From assembly GCF_003946205.1 (NCBI RefSeq), contig NZ_RHOS01000006.1, positions 62,001 to 126,000 on the forward strand: DNA of 64,000 nucleotides, read 5' to 3'. Within the stretch, counting starts at the first letter, position 1. Every line of letters starts with the position of its first letter. Positions 6,875 to 16,404 of the stretch are shown here, piece by piece. The position numbers and the translations under genes are program-made. The notes beneath the pieces are model-generated. The model was not told the origin of the DNA. It saw nothing but the letters and a program-made list of their open reading frames with translations, and searched no databases. The stretch is from Companilactobacillus keshanensis. Its GTDB lineage: Bacteria > Bacillota > Bacilli > Lactobacillales > Lactobacillaceae.

Positions 6875-9800
6875 TTAATCAAGGATATCTTTAGGATTCT
6901 CTCCCTCTTTTTCTAAGTAATATGGATTGCCTAGTATGTCTGTGTTTACTTTCCAAATTTTACAATTTTTTGGTACTAACTGTTTAAGAATTTGTTTCTT
7001 TGCAGAACCATATATTTTCCAAACATCATTATCTGTCTTATATTTATATATTGGCTTCAATTCAACATAACCTTTGTGTGTTTCCATAGTGCGAGACCAA
7101 AATAACATCTCCACACTTTCACCAGTTTCCATATTTTTAACCTTAATTTGATTTTTCTTGTACAAAGTAAACATAAATTCAGAATCATCCGATACTTTTT
7201 CACGATGCTTGATTTCTAAATACTTATCACGTTTAATTCCATATCCTTCATTCTTATTGAATTTAAGATCAGAATATTTAATACCCATGATCTCATACTC
7301 ATCATTTTCATGATTCAAATAAACATCGGTTCGCCATGGATTGAGCGACTGTAAGATAACATGTTTATTTTTAGCATTTTCAGGAGTGATATCAATATTG
7401 GATCCAATGTTCTTATCTAAATATTTGAGTTGTCTTATTTCAGGTCCATTATTTTTCTTTGAATATTTTCTAACTGGTCCGTGATCCAGACGATAAAGTT
7501 CAAATGGGGATACCGCAACCACATGGACTTTATCATTCCTACCCATTTTCTCAATTGAATCTGGATACGTATTCATTATCTCTTCCAAATAGTTGAAACT
7601 TCTTGGATCATATTTATTCAACAAAAATTTGGTTTTATCCTTATCATAAATGTTTTTAAATCTAGCATACTCTTTAGGATCATAAATATTTTTAATTTTG
7701 GCGACAACATATTCTGATTCTTTTTTATCTTTAGCCAGTTTCCCAAACCTTGTAGAATATATCGTGGCATCACTGACTTTACGATTCATCTTTTTATCTA
7801 CTTGATGAGAAAACTTAATTCTGTCATCGGAATTCATAAGTTCATAAACAAATCCATTGTATGGTTGTGCATAAACCTCTTTGTCAAAACTCTTATCATC
7901 CAATATCTCCCCAGTTTCGATATCTACAGTATTATCGTTTTCAACCTTGACGGGGAAGATATTGACTCCTTTTTTCCAAATATTTAAAAATGGAGTTGAA
8001 GCAATTATTGACGCATCAATGGCATGATGATGATAGGTTTCTCTGGTCTTATTAATATGCCAATGTTTACGCATATTGGAAGTAAATTTACCACGAATGA
8101 CGGTAACTTTTGTATTAATTTCTTTTTCTCTAAAAAATTCCTGTAAACTATTCAAAACGACTCTTGAAGAATACCTAGTGTCAACTAAATTACGAGAAAT
8201 AAATCTCTTCCGCGTATCAATATCACTAACATTTTCCGAAAATAGATAGTTCTTGCGTTTATTTTTATTAAATATTGGATTTTTAATTACCATTGCCTTC
8301 ATAGAATCAAATCCCTGACCGTGTCCTTCATTCAAGAATTCAAATGGAGTCTTTTGCCCTTTAATTTGATTCATCTCGGCATAACATAATGTCTTATTAT
8401 TGACACTATCGTCAAATGAAATGGATTGCGGTATTATATGATCTATTTCAAAATTATCAGGATTATTTAATAAATCAGATGCCAAAATTGATTTGCCGTT
8501 ATACAAATCTATTCCTTGTTGTTGATACCAGAGCCTGATTTTGAAAAATAGCTTTGCTCCATATCTTCTTAAGCCATCATCAACCATTGGCTTACTACCA
8601 ACTGAATTAGTAAATTTTTTGAGAGCATCGTTCTTTTGCTCTTTATTTTTATCTTGAAAATCTTTAATTTGGTCCTTGGCTTCTTTTTCATTCTTATCAC
8701 GAGGCATTTCTACAACAATATAGTTAATATGACCATATTCTTTCACTACAGCATTAACAATTTTTAAAGCTTCCCGAACTGATTTAGCCGCAACTGGATT
8801 GTAGATCTCTTCGGCAATTTTCTTATATGGTATATATTTATATTGATTATACTTCTTACCATTATCTTTGATCAATCCCATTTCGTTGATCAGAGTCATT
8901 TGTTCAACGGGACGTTTTAACATTTCTGGTATTAGTAGTTTCATTGTTTTGACAGATAGTCTGTGCCATTTATTATTGGACGTAACATTAAAACTAACCT
9001 TGTTATCAATAATTAATTGAATCAAATCATCGGTCAAAAAATCATATTCAGGCTGTAATTGACTACGCAACTGTTTCCTAATTTCACCATTCTCAGTGTT
9101 AAGAGTAATAATAAAACTAAGCCGATCCAAAAAGTCAGTAGGCCAATCAAATATATCAATATCCGACTCTAAGAATTTTTTATGTATTTTATGATAAATT
9201 CCCATCGAGCTTATTTCAGGTTTATCTTTTTCATTAGTTCTATAACCAGTAATATCCGAGTCATCACAACCCACTATTTTTTTAATCAATTTAATCATAT
9301 TGATATTAGATGTAGATTTCTTTAGTTCTAATAGGATATGATTCTTATCGGCCTCAGTTAATTTTTGATCTTCATAATTCAAAATACGTAAATTATTCAA
9401 ATCATTTAACACATTAAATACCTGTGCGGTATACGAAGCACTTGAAGCTCTTAATTCCTTTGGGAAAATTTTATCATGTCCAATTAATTCTTCGAATAGA
9501 TTTTTTAAAGTACGACCGTCTTCTTTATAAATACCATAATCAGACCTCGACTTCTCACTACCTGGTCCAACAAAGTAATCCCTTTTACGATTTAATATTT
9601 CACAGTATGCTTCTTCAAACTCTTCGGTTAATACATCAGGGTAAAATTCTCTTTGCTTTTCAATGATCAGTTTCGCCTCATCAAAATATGATTTTGTGGG
9701 AAAGACATTCAGCAATACTTCCCTCTCATTAGCATCAACTACTACCTTACCCCTAGTGGCCCTATATTTATCTAAACGTTCTAACTGTATTTGTGCTGGT

Positions 9801-10267
9801 GTTTGCGTCTTCAACTCCTTAGTATTTATTTGCAAACTTTTGGAATACTCTGAACCTTCAGACTCATCATCAGCATCTTTCAAGTCATAACTTATTCCCC
9901 GACGTTTCACAATATGATATAGACTTTCAGAAATTTCTGATAAGGACAATTCTTCAGATAACCCTTTAACTCGCAATTCATATGGATTAGAATTATTGGC
10001 AAAATGATCAAAATAATTTTTATCGTCCTTAGTATTTATTAACCCAAACTCATTAAACAACTTAGCAGTATCCTTACGACGCTGTTTTTTACGGTTAATT
10101 AATCTACGTGTACCACGCATACTTCTACGTGTCTGATTTTCTTCACCGATTTTGGCATTAATTAGTCTTGACCCTAACTCAAGAATTTTACCGGCTTCAT
10201 AATCTATTACACTGTATCCAACCGACGACACGCCAATATCTAATCCTAAACTTATCTTTCGATTCAC
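6875..10267 (-). CDS. cas9: CRISPR-associated endonuclease Cas9, type II-A, compact (about 1130 aa)
   Basis: RNA-guided double-strand DNA nuclease; interference effector and partner in adaptation. Domains in order (numbered from the GTG start): RuvC-I with Asp10 in LGLDIGVSSVGYSV; Arg-rich bridge helix about 45-75 (RRSMRGTRRLINRKKQRR); REC lobe; RuvC-II with Glu520 in VVEMPRD; HNH with Asp609-His610 in FEIDHIIPQS; RuvC-III with the HHHAID block (Asp751); PAM-interacting C-terminus. All catalytic residues are present. Length and neighbours match the S. thermophilus CRISPR1 Cas9 (about 1121 aa). Start choice: GTG at 10267 has a run of six G seven bases upstream; the ATG at 10282 (1135 aa) is also in frame, but that G run lies within its codons. 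Confidence 0.98.
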   Translation of the reverse strand: MNRKISLGLDIGVSSVGYSVIDYEAGKILELGSRLINAKIGEENQTRRSMRGTRRLINRKKQRRKDTAKLFNEFGLINTKDDKNYFDHFANNSNPYELRVKGLSEELSLSEISESLYHIVKRRGISYDLKDADDESEGSEYSKSLQINTKELKTQTPAQIQLERLDKYRATRGKVVVDANEREVLLNVFPTKSYFDEAKLIIEKQREFYPDVLTEEFEEAYCEILNRKRDYFVGPGSEKSRSDYGIYKEDGRTLKNLFEELIGHDKIFPKELRASSASYTAQVFNVLNDLNNLRILNYEDQKLTEADKNHILLELKKSTSNINMIKLIKKIVGCDDSDITGYRTNEKDKPEISSMGIYHKIHKKFLESDIDIFDWPTDFLDRLSFIITLNTENGEIRKQLRSQLQPEYDFLTDDLIQLIIDNKVSFNVTSNNKWHRLSVKTMKLLIPEMLKRPVEQMTLINEMGLIKDNGKKYNQYKYIPYKKIAEEIYNPVAAKSVREALKIVNAVVKEYGHINYIVVEMPRDKNEKEAKDQIKDFQDKNKEQKNDALKKFTNSVGSKPMVDDGLRRYGAKLFFKIRLWYQQQGIDLYNGKSILASDLLNNPDNFEIDHIIPQSISFDDSVNNKTLCYAEMNQIKGQKTPFEFLNEGHGQGFDSMKAMVIKNPIFNKNKRKNYLFSENVSDIDTRKRFISRNLVDTRYSSRVVLNSLQEFFREKEINTKVTVIRGKFTSNMRKHWHINKTRETYHHHAIDASIIASTPFLNIWKKGVNIFPVKVENDNTVDIETGEILDDKSFDKEVYAQPYNGFVYELMNSDDRIKFSHQVDKKMNRKVSDATIYSTRFGKLAKDKKESEYVVAKIKNIYDPKEYARFKNIYDKDKTKFLLNKYDPRSFNYLEEIMNTYPDSIEKMGRNDKVHVVAVSPFELYRLDHGPVRKYSKKNNGPEIRQLKYLDKNIGSNIDITPENAKNKHVILQSLNPWRTDVYLNHENDEYEIMGIKYSDLKFNKNEGYGIKRDKYLEIKHREKVSDDSEFMFTLYKKNQIKVKNMETGESVEMLFWSRTMETHKGYVELKPIYKYKTDNDVWKIYGSAKKQILKQLVPKNCKIWKVNTDILGNPYYLEKEGENPKDILD

Positions 10268-10303
10268 TTTAATTCCCCCCATTACCTTAAATTACACAAG
10301 TTT

Positions 10304-10331
10304 AATATATCACAAAGATTGTACGCGAAAA
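10304..10331 (-). promoter_or_regulatory. Candidate cas9 promoter
   Basis: Minus-strand TATATT at 10304-10309, with a weak -35-like TTTTCG 16 bp upstream (10326-10331). It lies between the tsaD terminator and cas9, the only place for a cas operon promoter. The -35 match is poor. Confidence 0.4.
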
Positions 10332-10337
10332 ACGATA

Positions 10338-10367
10338 ATAAAAAAAGATCGAGTCTACCTCGATCTT
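10338..10367 (-). terminator. Terminator after tsaD
   Basis: AAGATCGAG / CTCGATCTT stem (10345-10353 with 10359-10367) followed by a T run on the minus strand, starting directly at the tsaD stop codon. It separates the housekeeping block from the CRISPR locus. Confidence 0.9.
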
Positions 10368-11381
10368 CTAAAAATCCAAACTAGGATCCGCATTAATTGT
10401 TAAATCAGCAAAATCCTTCTTATCATATTGAACCTGAGCAATTGCACCGATCATAGCGGCATTGTCACCACATAATCTTAATGGTGGGAAAATCAGATCC
10501 ATATCTAAATTACGTTCTTCGACATCTTTCTTCAAACGTTGGCGTAACCCTTGATTAGCGGCCACTCCGCCAGCAACAACTAGTTGCTTAACTGGATGCT
10601 GTTTTAGGGCTCTGAAAATTTTATTACTTAAAATATCCAAAACGGCACCTTGAAAACTAGCAGCTAGATCATCTTTGTTGAGTTCTTCATGAACTTGATC
10701 TGCATGATGAACGCGATTAATAAATGAACTCTTCAGGCCACTAAAACTAAAGTCAAGATTATCTTCTTGAACCATGGCACGTGGGAAATCAAAAATATCA
10801 TTTCCTCTAGCAGCCATTTCATCAACTTGTTTACCAGCTGGATAATTGATTCCCAAAACACGACCGATTTTGTCATAGGCCTCACCTACAGCATCATCAC
10901 GTGTATCTCCAAGAGTTTCAAATTCACCAGGTGAACGTACTAAAACGATCTCTGTATGTCCACCGGATACTAAGAGCGCCATAAATGGATATTGTAAATC
11001 AGCAACAAGATTAGCTGAATAAATGTGCCCTGCCAAATGATTGGCCTTTATCAAAGGTAAATTATGTGCAAAGGCGACTGTCTTAGCGGCCATAATACCG
11101 ATCAACAATGAACCAACTAATCCTGGTCCATATGTCACAGCTACAGCATCAAGATCATCATAGCCAATTTTAGCCTCATCTAAAGCAAGTTCAATACAGT
11201 GAGTAACTTCCTCAACATGATGACGACTGGCAACTTCTGGTACAACTCCGCCGAATCTTTGATGACTCTTGATCTGAGTTGCAATTATATTTGATAAGAT
11301 TTTCTTACCATTCTTAATAACAGCGACACTTGTTTCGTCACAGCTACTCTCAAACGACAATATTAATGTATCTTTTTTCAC
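10368..11381 (-). CDS. tsaD: tRNA N6-threonylcarbamoyladenosine transferase TsaD
   Basis: Transfers the threonylcarbamoyl group from TC-AMP to A37 of ANN-decoding tRNAs, with TsaB, TsaE and TsaC. 337 residues, full length. Seen: ASKHA fold start [14 protein letters not shown], the metal-binding histidines in [22 protein letters not shown], and [10 protein letters not shown] near the C-terminus. Part of the tsaB-rimI-tsaD cluster, the standard Firmicutes order. Confidence 0.97.
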   Translation of the reverse strand: MKKDTLILSFESSCDETSVAVIKNGKKILSNIIATQIKSHQRFGGVVPEVASRHHVEEVTHCIELALDEAKIGYDDLDAVAVTYGPGLVGSLLIGIMAAKTVAFAHNLPLIKANHLAGHIYSANLVADLQYPFMALLVSGGHTEIVLVRSPGEFETLGDTRDDAVGEAYDKIGRVLGINYPAGKQVDEMAARGNDIFDFPRAMVQEDNLDFSFSGLKSSFINRVHHADQVHEELNKDDLAASFQGAVLDILSNKIFRALKQHPVKQLVVAGGVAANQGLRQRLKKDVEERNLDMDLIFPPLRLCGDNAAMIGAIAQVQYDKKDFADLTINADPSLDF

Positions 11382-11391
11382 GATTCTCTCC

Positions 11392-11943
11392 CTATAAATC
11401 GACCACCATCTCTAAAGCATCGTGATGATTTCTAAAATAATATTTCTCATGTATTGTTCTTGTCCTAAAACCAAAGGCTTTATACAATTCGATTGCGGAT
11501 TCATTAGTAATATCCACTTCTAACGACATTTTCTGAAAATTATACTTACGACAATACTCAAAAACTTGATTCAAGAATAAATGACCAATACCATCTTTTT
11601 GCAATTCAGGTAACACTGCAATATTAGTTATATGTGCCTCTTTAGGATTGCTCAAGGACACACCAATAAAGGCTACACAGTGATTACGTTTGAGAATTGA
11701 TAAGTAGAGAGCATTTTTATTTCTAAGCTCAGTATCGACCACATCTTGTGGCCAAGGTGCAGGTTTAGAATAAATAACTTCTTGAATATTCATATAATCA
11801 TTTGAATCGCTTAACTCGGCTTTTCTTAAAACCAATTCCTGACCATTGATAGTTACTGACTGTTTGTCAAACGGATATTTATCGGGCGAACCAGACGGCC
11901 AAAAAGTATCCTTAAACTTCTTCAACATAGGAAATATTACCAT
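11392..11943 (-). CDS. rimI: Ribosomal protein S18 alanine N-acetyltransferase-like GNAT protein
   Basis: GNAT-fold acetyltransferase. Position between tsaB and tsaD identifies it as RimI, which acetylates the N-terminal alanine of S18. Seen: acetyl-CoA-binding segment [20 protein letters not shown] and the C-terminal [13 protein letters not shown] motif. ATG at 11943 (183 aa) is preceded by AAAGGA; an earlier in-frame ATG at 11973 would lengthen the overlap with tsaB to 62 bases, and a later ATG at 11928 has no ribosome binding site. With the chosen start it overlaps the tsaB 3' end by 32 bases. The N-terminal ~45 residues are longer than in E. coli RimI, so a different acceptor is possible. 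Confidence 0.85.
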   Translation of the reverse strand: MVIFPMLKKFKDTFWPSGSPDKYPFDKQSVTINGQELVLRKAELSDSNDYMNIQEVIYSKPAPWPQDVVDTELRNKNALYLSILKRNHCVAFIGVSLSNPKEAHITNIAVLPELQKDGIGHLFLNQVFEYCRKYNFQKMSLEVDITNESAIELYKAFGFRTRTIHEKYYFRNHHDALEMVVDL

Positions 11944-12634
11944 CTTTTTTATGTCCTTTTTGGTACCAATCATGCTCAGCTTGCGTCAAACGCAGATAAT
12001 TAGGAACAAAGTTATCTACATCTGATACAACAGGTTTATTTTCGGCCAATTTAGCTAATTTATCAGCCTTTGGCAAACTGTCTTTAGTATCCATAATCAT
12101 GGCTCCAGGATAAACATCTTTGATCAGGTCAGTTAAGTGTTCAGTGGCATTGATAAATTCTAGTTTGTCAGATCCATGTTGTTTTAATGAACCCAACAGC
12201 TTTTCCATTGAAGTATGGTGATCTTCAATCAAATTAACCAATTTACCGTCTTGATATTGATACACTCCCGCAAAAGCATTGTCGTTTCTAGCATCCATCA
12301 AAGGAACTAGGATCTTATCCTCAGATCCATCAGCAGCCAAAACCTCCAAGCTTGATACTCCTACCAAGTTTTTCTTCAAGGTGAAGGCTAAAGTTTTTGC
12401 CACAGTGACTGCGATGCGAACACCAGTATATGAACCAGGTCCCTGTGCCACGGCTATTAAATCTATCCCCTCAATCGAAAGTTTTGAATCTTTTAATACT
12501 TGCTGGATATCTGGCAACAAACTAACACTGTGAGTCTTCTTTTCAGTTGACTCGATCGAAGCCAAAATATTACCATCACTGACTACAGCAACGGTCAAAG
12601 GCTTATTCGAAGTGTCAAAAGCTAAAATTTTCAT
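11912..12634 (-). CDS. tsaB: tRNA threonylcarbamoyladenosine biosynthesis protein TsaB
   Basis: Non-catalytic ASKHA-fold partner of TsaD in t6A37 synthesis. 240 residues. Seen: ILAFDTSNKPLTVAVV at the start and the strongly conserved AVAQGPGSYTGVRIAVTVAKTLA. First gene of tsaB-rimI-tsaD, with GAGGGG upstream of its ATG. The operon promoter should lie in the 77 bp before it, beyond the folT terminator. Confidence 0.96.
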   Translation of the reverse strand: MKILAFDTSNKPLTVAVVSDGNILASIESTEKKTHSVSLLPDIQQVLKDSKLSIEGIDLIAVAQGPGSYTGVRIAVTVAKTLAFTLKKNLVGVSSLEVLAADGSEDKILVPLMDARNDNAFAGVYQYQDGKLVNLIEDHHTSMEKLLGSLKQHGSDKLEFINATEHLTDLIKDVYPGAMIMDTKDSLPKADKLAKLAENKPVVSDVDNFVPNYLRLTQAEHDWYQKGHKKDGNISYVEEV

Positions 12635-12684
12635 AAATATCCCCTCATTCTTAATAGCATTATTCTACCACAAGTTATTTAACG

Positions 12685-12710
12685 TAAAAAAAAAGACCTT
12701 CCGGTCTTCT
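12685..12710 (-). terminator. Terminator after folT
   Basis: AAGACC / GGTCTT stem (12693-12698 with 12703-12708) and a run of nine T on the minus strand, just past the folT stop. Confidence 0.9.
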
Positions 12711-12712
12711 TA

Positions 12713-13237
12713 TTAATCAATTTTGTTAAATCTTGAATTACTGATCCATTTAAGGACTATGTACAAGATTCCGGTTTGATAAACCAAGCTGATAGCCTCT
12801 TTTAACAGTCTTGGCGTTAGCAATACCCAAAATGGTGCATTAGAAATCATTTGAATCCACAATGTATTCATTAAAGTATTAACAATTACAACTACTAAAA
12901 TAGTCGTAATCAAAACTCTAACAATGGTTACTTTCTTGTTATGAAGCATTACACCATAAATAATTCCTGAAATAATTGCCGAGACAGTGAATCCCCAAAA
13001 GAATGCACCTGAACTCGGTAAAATTACCATCTTCATTATATCCGCAATAGCCATTGCAATTGCAGCCTTGTACGGTCCAAAATAATATCCAAGTAGACCC
13101 ATAGCCACAAAACTGAAACCGACTTGCAACGCATTACTTCCTATTGAAAAACGGCTCAAAACCATTTCCAATGAAATTAAAATCGCCATCCACGTAAGTT
13201 CGTGGACACTTATACTACTTCTACTCTTACTTAACAT
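12713..13237 (-). CDS. folT: ECF transporter S component, folate-specific (FolT)
   Basis: Membrane substrate-binding subunit that captures folates and docks on the shared energy-coupling EcfAA'T module, which is not in this window. 174 residues, about six hydrophobic segments. Seen: FolT-like WMAILISLEMVLSRFSIG near the N-terminus, VGFSFVAMGLLGYYFGP, and the conserved TPRLLKEAISLVYQ region. Folate specificity is supported by the tetrahydrofolate riboswitch directly upstream. Start ATG at 13237 has AGGAG eight bases upstream (13246-13250), and that site lies within the riboswitch expression platform. Confidence 0.92.
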   Translation of the reverse strand: MLSKSRSSISVHELTWMAILISLEMVLSRFSIGSNALQVGFSFVAMGLLGYYFGPYKAAIAMAIADIMKMVILPSSGAFFWGFTVSAIISGIIYGVMLHNKKVTIVRVLITTILVVVIVNTLMNTLWIQMISNAPFWVLLTPRLLKEAISLVYQTGILYIVLKWISNSRFNKID

Positions 13238-13244
13238 ATTGACA

Positions 13245-13402
13245 TCTCCTAGGAGGAGCTGCCACCGAATATAACTAGAGGCAAATTAACTATATAAAGT
13301 GGCGAATGCGGAAACAAAACCGCGAGTAGAGAAAAATCTCTGACTCTTCGTCCAACGTTCACATTCCGTTCCGCTGGCACTTCACGCTTTGAATCCTACT
13401 CC
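13245..13402 (-). promoter_or_regulatory. Tetrahydrofolate (THF) riboswitch controlling folT
   Basis: Read on the minus strand: GGAGTAGGATTC (13391-13402), then GCGTGAAGTG, GGAACGGAATG and GGACGAAGAG, which follow in order the conserved blocks of the THF (folT-type) riboswitch. Downstream a CTCCTCCTAGGAG segment lets aptamer 3' bases pair with the AGGAG ribosome binding site. Inference: folate binding hides the ribosome binding site and lowers import. No T-run terminator lies between aptamer and gene, so control is probably translational. Confidence 0.85.
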
Positions 13403-13454
13403 AAAATTATTACCCCAATATATTAGCACAAGTGTTTATTTTTACAAAGCCTTT

Positions 13455-14204
13455 TTATTTGTCTTCCCAGGTCATGTGCGCAACAACGTTTAAGTCGTTG
13501 CCATTTTGAATCCAATGTGTAGTTTCTAATCCATCATCACTGATCTTAGCAAAAACTTCCGGATTACTAGTGATATCCAGCTCTTTTTCGTATTTTATAT
13601 CCATCGTCTTAACACGATGCTTTTCGACAAATTCAATGCCTAAAGAGTCGACCATCCAATCAAAATAATACGAGTTATTAACGTGACGATTAACGTCAAT
13701 ATTGTAATAACCGATCTGTTGATCACGCTTGATATCATATTCCTTAGGAGCCTTAACTCTTGGAAATCGCTTGATCTTAGTGATTTCTTCTGCTCCAAAC
13801 ATATCAGTTAACTTATCGGCAGCGCTGACCATTTTACGTTCTTTAACATCAATAATGACAAATGCACTTTCCAACTTGACCATATTATTTCCATCTAAAT
13901 CATCGATCCAAAAATCACGATAGAAAAAATACTTATTATAACTAGTTGCACGTGTTCTAACATTCAATCTCTGACCAAGTTGTGGCATTGACTTAATGTC
14001 CATATGATATTGGACAACGACCCATCCTAAACCACGTTTGACCATTTCTGAACTATCTGAATCAGACTGGTGCAATTGTTTTTCTGAGGTCAATAGCATT
14101 GCGTCTACTAAAGATGACAAACGCATGTCCCCTGTTAAATTAGCAAAATAAAAGGGGAATTCCATTTCTTGTGAAAAAATTTGTTCCTCGGACAATTTAT
14201 TCAT
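13455..14204 (-). CDS. Acyl-ACP thioesterase
   Basis: Hotdog-fold enzyme that releases fatty acids from acyl carrier protein, related to plant FatA/FatB and common in Lactobacillaceae. 249 residues with two hotdog repeats. Seen: FPFYFANLTGDMRLSSLVDAM at the start of the first, and INVDVNRHVNNSYYFDWMVD-type text near residue 175 (YNIDVNRHVNNSYYF), the conserved Asn/His active-site region. Start taken at the ATG at 14204, where AAAGG lies just before it and the overlap with rsmI is 8 bases; an upstream ATG at 14237 is possible but runs deep into rsmI. Role: adjusting chain length or recycling fatty acids in the membrane pathway (inference). Confidence 0.88.
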   Translation of the reverse strand: MNKLSEEQIFSQEMEFPFYFANLTGDMRLSSLVDAMLLTSEKQLHQSDSDSSEMVKRGLGWVVVQYHMDIKSMPQLGQRLNVRTRATSYNKYFFYRDFWIDDLDGNNMVKLESAFVIIDVKERKMVSAADKLTDMFGAEEITKIKRFPRVKAPKEYDIKRDQQIGYYNIDVNRHVNNSYYFDWMVDSLGIEFVEKHRVKTMDIKYEKELDITSNPEVFAKISDDGLETTHWIQNGNDLNVVAHMTWEDK

Positions 14205-15069
14205 CCTTTCCGATTCCATGATACAAGTTGTAAACAACTTGCTTCTTTAATAAATTCTGATTGGCAATATCTTTGATTGCATGATTGGGCTTTTCTCCGC
14301 CTTGAATCTGCAGATCAATAGCGTTTATGATCTCAGCATCGGTCATTTCGGCATTCTTCTCAATTGATTTACCAGAAATGATAATAACGAACTCACCTTT
14401 AGGATCATGTTCTTGATAATAGTCTAATGTCTGAACAACTGTTCCGCGTAAAAATGCTTCGTGGATCTTAGTTAATTCTCTAGCCAAAGTTATCTGTCGA
14501 TCTTCACCTAATGACTCTTTTAAATCAGTTAGAGTTTTAACCACTCGTTTAGGTGATTCATAAATAATTGACGTTTCAACCCGATTTGAAAGGTTTTCTA
14601 ATGCTTCAGTTCTCTCTTTGCCTTTCCTTGGCAAGAAACCAAAAAAATAAAATGGCTGTGGTTCAATTCCTGATGCAATCAAAGCACTGATCGAAGCCGT
14701 GGCCCCTGGTAAAGGAATAACTGAAATGTCATGCTCAATTGCAGCCTTAACCAATTCTTTACCTGGATCACTGATTGAAGGCGTGCCCGCATCGCTTACT
14801 TGAGCGATATTTGTACCTTCTTCTAATTTTTCAATCAATTCTGGAATACGTTGAGACGTATTGTGCTCATGAAAACTGATCAAATCAGTATCTATTTCAA
14901 AGTGAGTCAATAACTTCATTGTATTTCTAGTATCCTCTGCGGCAATTAAATCAGCATCCTGCAGAGTCTTGACACTTCTAAAGGTCATATCATCTAAGTT
15001 ACCAATTGGTGTTGGTACTAAAAAAAGGCAGCCCTTAGAATTGTCGACAAAACTTTTTTGTTCTCTCAT
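14197..15069 (-). CDS. rsmI: 16S rRNA (cytidine-1402-2'-O)-methyltransferase RsmI
   Basis: SAM-dependent methylation of C1402 in the ribosomal P site. 290 residues. Seen: tetrapyrrole-methylase fold start LFLVPTPIGNLDDMTFRS, AEDTRNT, VSDAGTPSISDPG (SAM loop) and LPGATASISAL. Sits downstream of yabA as in Bacillus, where the gene was called yabC/yraL-like. Overlaps the thioesterase start by 8 bases. Confidence 0.97.
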   Translation of the reverse strand: MREQKSFVDNSKGCLFLVPTPIGNLDDMTFRSVKTLQDADLIAAEDTRNTMKLLTHFEIDTDLISFHEHNTSQRIPELIEKLEEGTNIAQVSDAGTPSISDPGKELVKAAIEHDISVIPLPGATASISALIASGIEPQPFYFFGFLPRKGKERTEALENLSNRVETSIIYESPKRVVKTLTDLKESLGEDRQITLARELTKIHEAFLRGTVVQTLDYYQEHDPKGEFVIIISGKSIEKNAEMTDAEIINAIDLQIQGGEKPNHAIKDIANQNLLKKQVVYNLYHGIGKDE

Positions 15070-15082
15070 TCAATTAGCTCCC

Positions 15083-15439
15083 TTACTTTACTTTTTTATT
15101 TTTCTTTTCATGATTACCATAAATCACACCTTGGCAGAAGACACATTCTTCATCTTCCTTTCGATGCGAACCATAAAATGGCTGACAAACGTGAAATCCT
15201 TTCAGATACAACTTTTCCAAGTTTAATCTGGAAGTAGATAATCCGTTTGCTCCAAAATCTTTATCTTCATAACCAAGTTTCTCTAAATGTTTGCGAAGAT
15301 TTTGATTTTCCATCTCCAACTCTTCTTTTTCCTCTAAACTCTTTGACAACTGTTCTTTTAACGATTCCAAACGATCATTCAAATTATTTAATTGATTAGA
15401 GATAGTCTCAAACTCATCGTATAAATCCTTTTCTGCCAT
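15083..15439 (-). CDS. yabA: DNA replication initiation control protein YabA
   Basis: Binds DnaA and the sliding clamp DnaN to restrain initiation at oriC. 118 residues: an N-terminal coiled coil (about 10-60, ISNQLNNLNDRLESLKEQLSK) for tetramerisation, then a C-terminal zinc module with HVCQPFYGSHRKEDEECVFC supplying the His/Cys ligands. Start ATG at 15439 has GGTG six bases upstream and lies just past the holB stop (15451). Confidence 0.96.
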   Translation of the reverse strand: MAEKDLYDEFETISNQLNNLNDRLESLKEQLSKSLEEKEELEMENQNLRKHLEKLGYEDKDFGANGLSTSRLNLEKLYLKGFHVCQPFYGSHRKEDEECVFCQGVIYGNHEKKNKKVK

Positions 15440-15450
15440 AGTTTCACCCA

Positions 15451-16404
15451 CTAATCCACAAATTTTAACGATAAATCTTCTAAGACTGCTTGAAAGGCGA
15501 CATTACTTTTCCACATTTCTTCTGCTTTAAATAACTCATCCGAAAGATCAACAATCTTTTGAATACTCTTGTTAGATAGAATATCCTCTTTAATCAAAAG
15601 TGCTTTTTTAAAATTATACCTAATTGATAATATATCACTAAAAATTTGATTCATCATGTCGAATACCAAATGTTGCTGATCTTTATTCTCTACTAACGTC
15701 ATGATATCAGTCTGTATATCAATAAAACTACTTATTTTTTGACGATTACATTCTTTCATCCAATTGACAACTGCTGACAATAATAATTGATAATTCTCTC
15801 CAGTCATCCCTTGTAGGAATTTAATATCTGAGACCTTTAATGCAACTTTAGCCTGAATCTCTTTGTATCCAGTTTCCACTAATGCCTCCACTTCTTCATC
15901 ATTACTTTGATCGGACAGATGGAAAGTTTGAACCCGCGATCTAATGGTCGGTAAAAGTTGTTTTGACGAATCGGCCAATAAAATAATCATCAGATTACCT
16001 TCTGGTTCCTCAATCGTTTTCAATAAATTATTACTGGCAGCATTAGTCATCTTCTCAGCAGCATCGATAATCAAAATACGCCTTTTACCTTGAGTTGCTG
16101 TCATACTAGCTTCTCTTTTGAAGAATTTAATATCATCCACACCAATACTCTGTTTATCTGTCTTTATCTCCAGCACGTCGGGATTATCTCCTAAGGCTAT
16201 CGTTTTACAGCGCTGACAGGTTTGATCTGGTACTCCATCTTGTAAGTTATTGCAGAATTGACTTTGAGCAAGCCAAATAGCAACCTCATGCCTTACTTTT
16301 GAGGATGCTTTATCGATCAAGTAAGCATGTGATAGCATATTGGCTTGAATAACTTTTTGAAATTCATCTAGTATTTTAGACTGTGTTTCCAATAATTCAT
16401 TCAT
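15451..16404 (-). CDS. holB: DNA polymerase III subunit delta'
   Basis: Clamp-loader subunit that works with DnaX and HolA. 317 residues. Seen: SHAYLID near the start, a cysteine cluster (C-N-N...CQRC, about residues 50-65), the AAA+ segment RILIIDAAEKMTNAASNNLLKTIEEP, and an SRVQ sensor region. As is usual for delta', there is no functional P-loop. The gene overlaps darA by one base and yabA follows closely, matching the Bacillus tmk-darA-holB-yabA order. Confidence 0.96.
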   Translation of the reverse strand: MNELLETQSKILDEFQKVIQANMLSHAYLIDKASSKVRHEVAIWLAQSQFCNNLQDGVPDQTCQRCKTIALGDNPDVLEIKTDKQSIGVDDIKFFKREASMTATQGKRRILIIDAAEKMTNAASNNLLKTIEEPEGNLMIILLADSSKQLLPTIRSRVQTFHLSDQSNDEEVEALVETGYKEIQAKVALKVSDIKFLQGMTGENYQLLLSAVVNWMKECNRQKISSFIDIQTDIMTLVENKDQQHLVFDMMNQIFSDILSIRYNFKKALLIKEDILSNKSIQKIVDLSDELFKAEEMWKSNVAFQAVLEDLSLKFVD

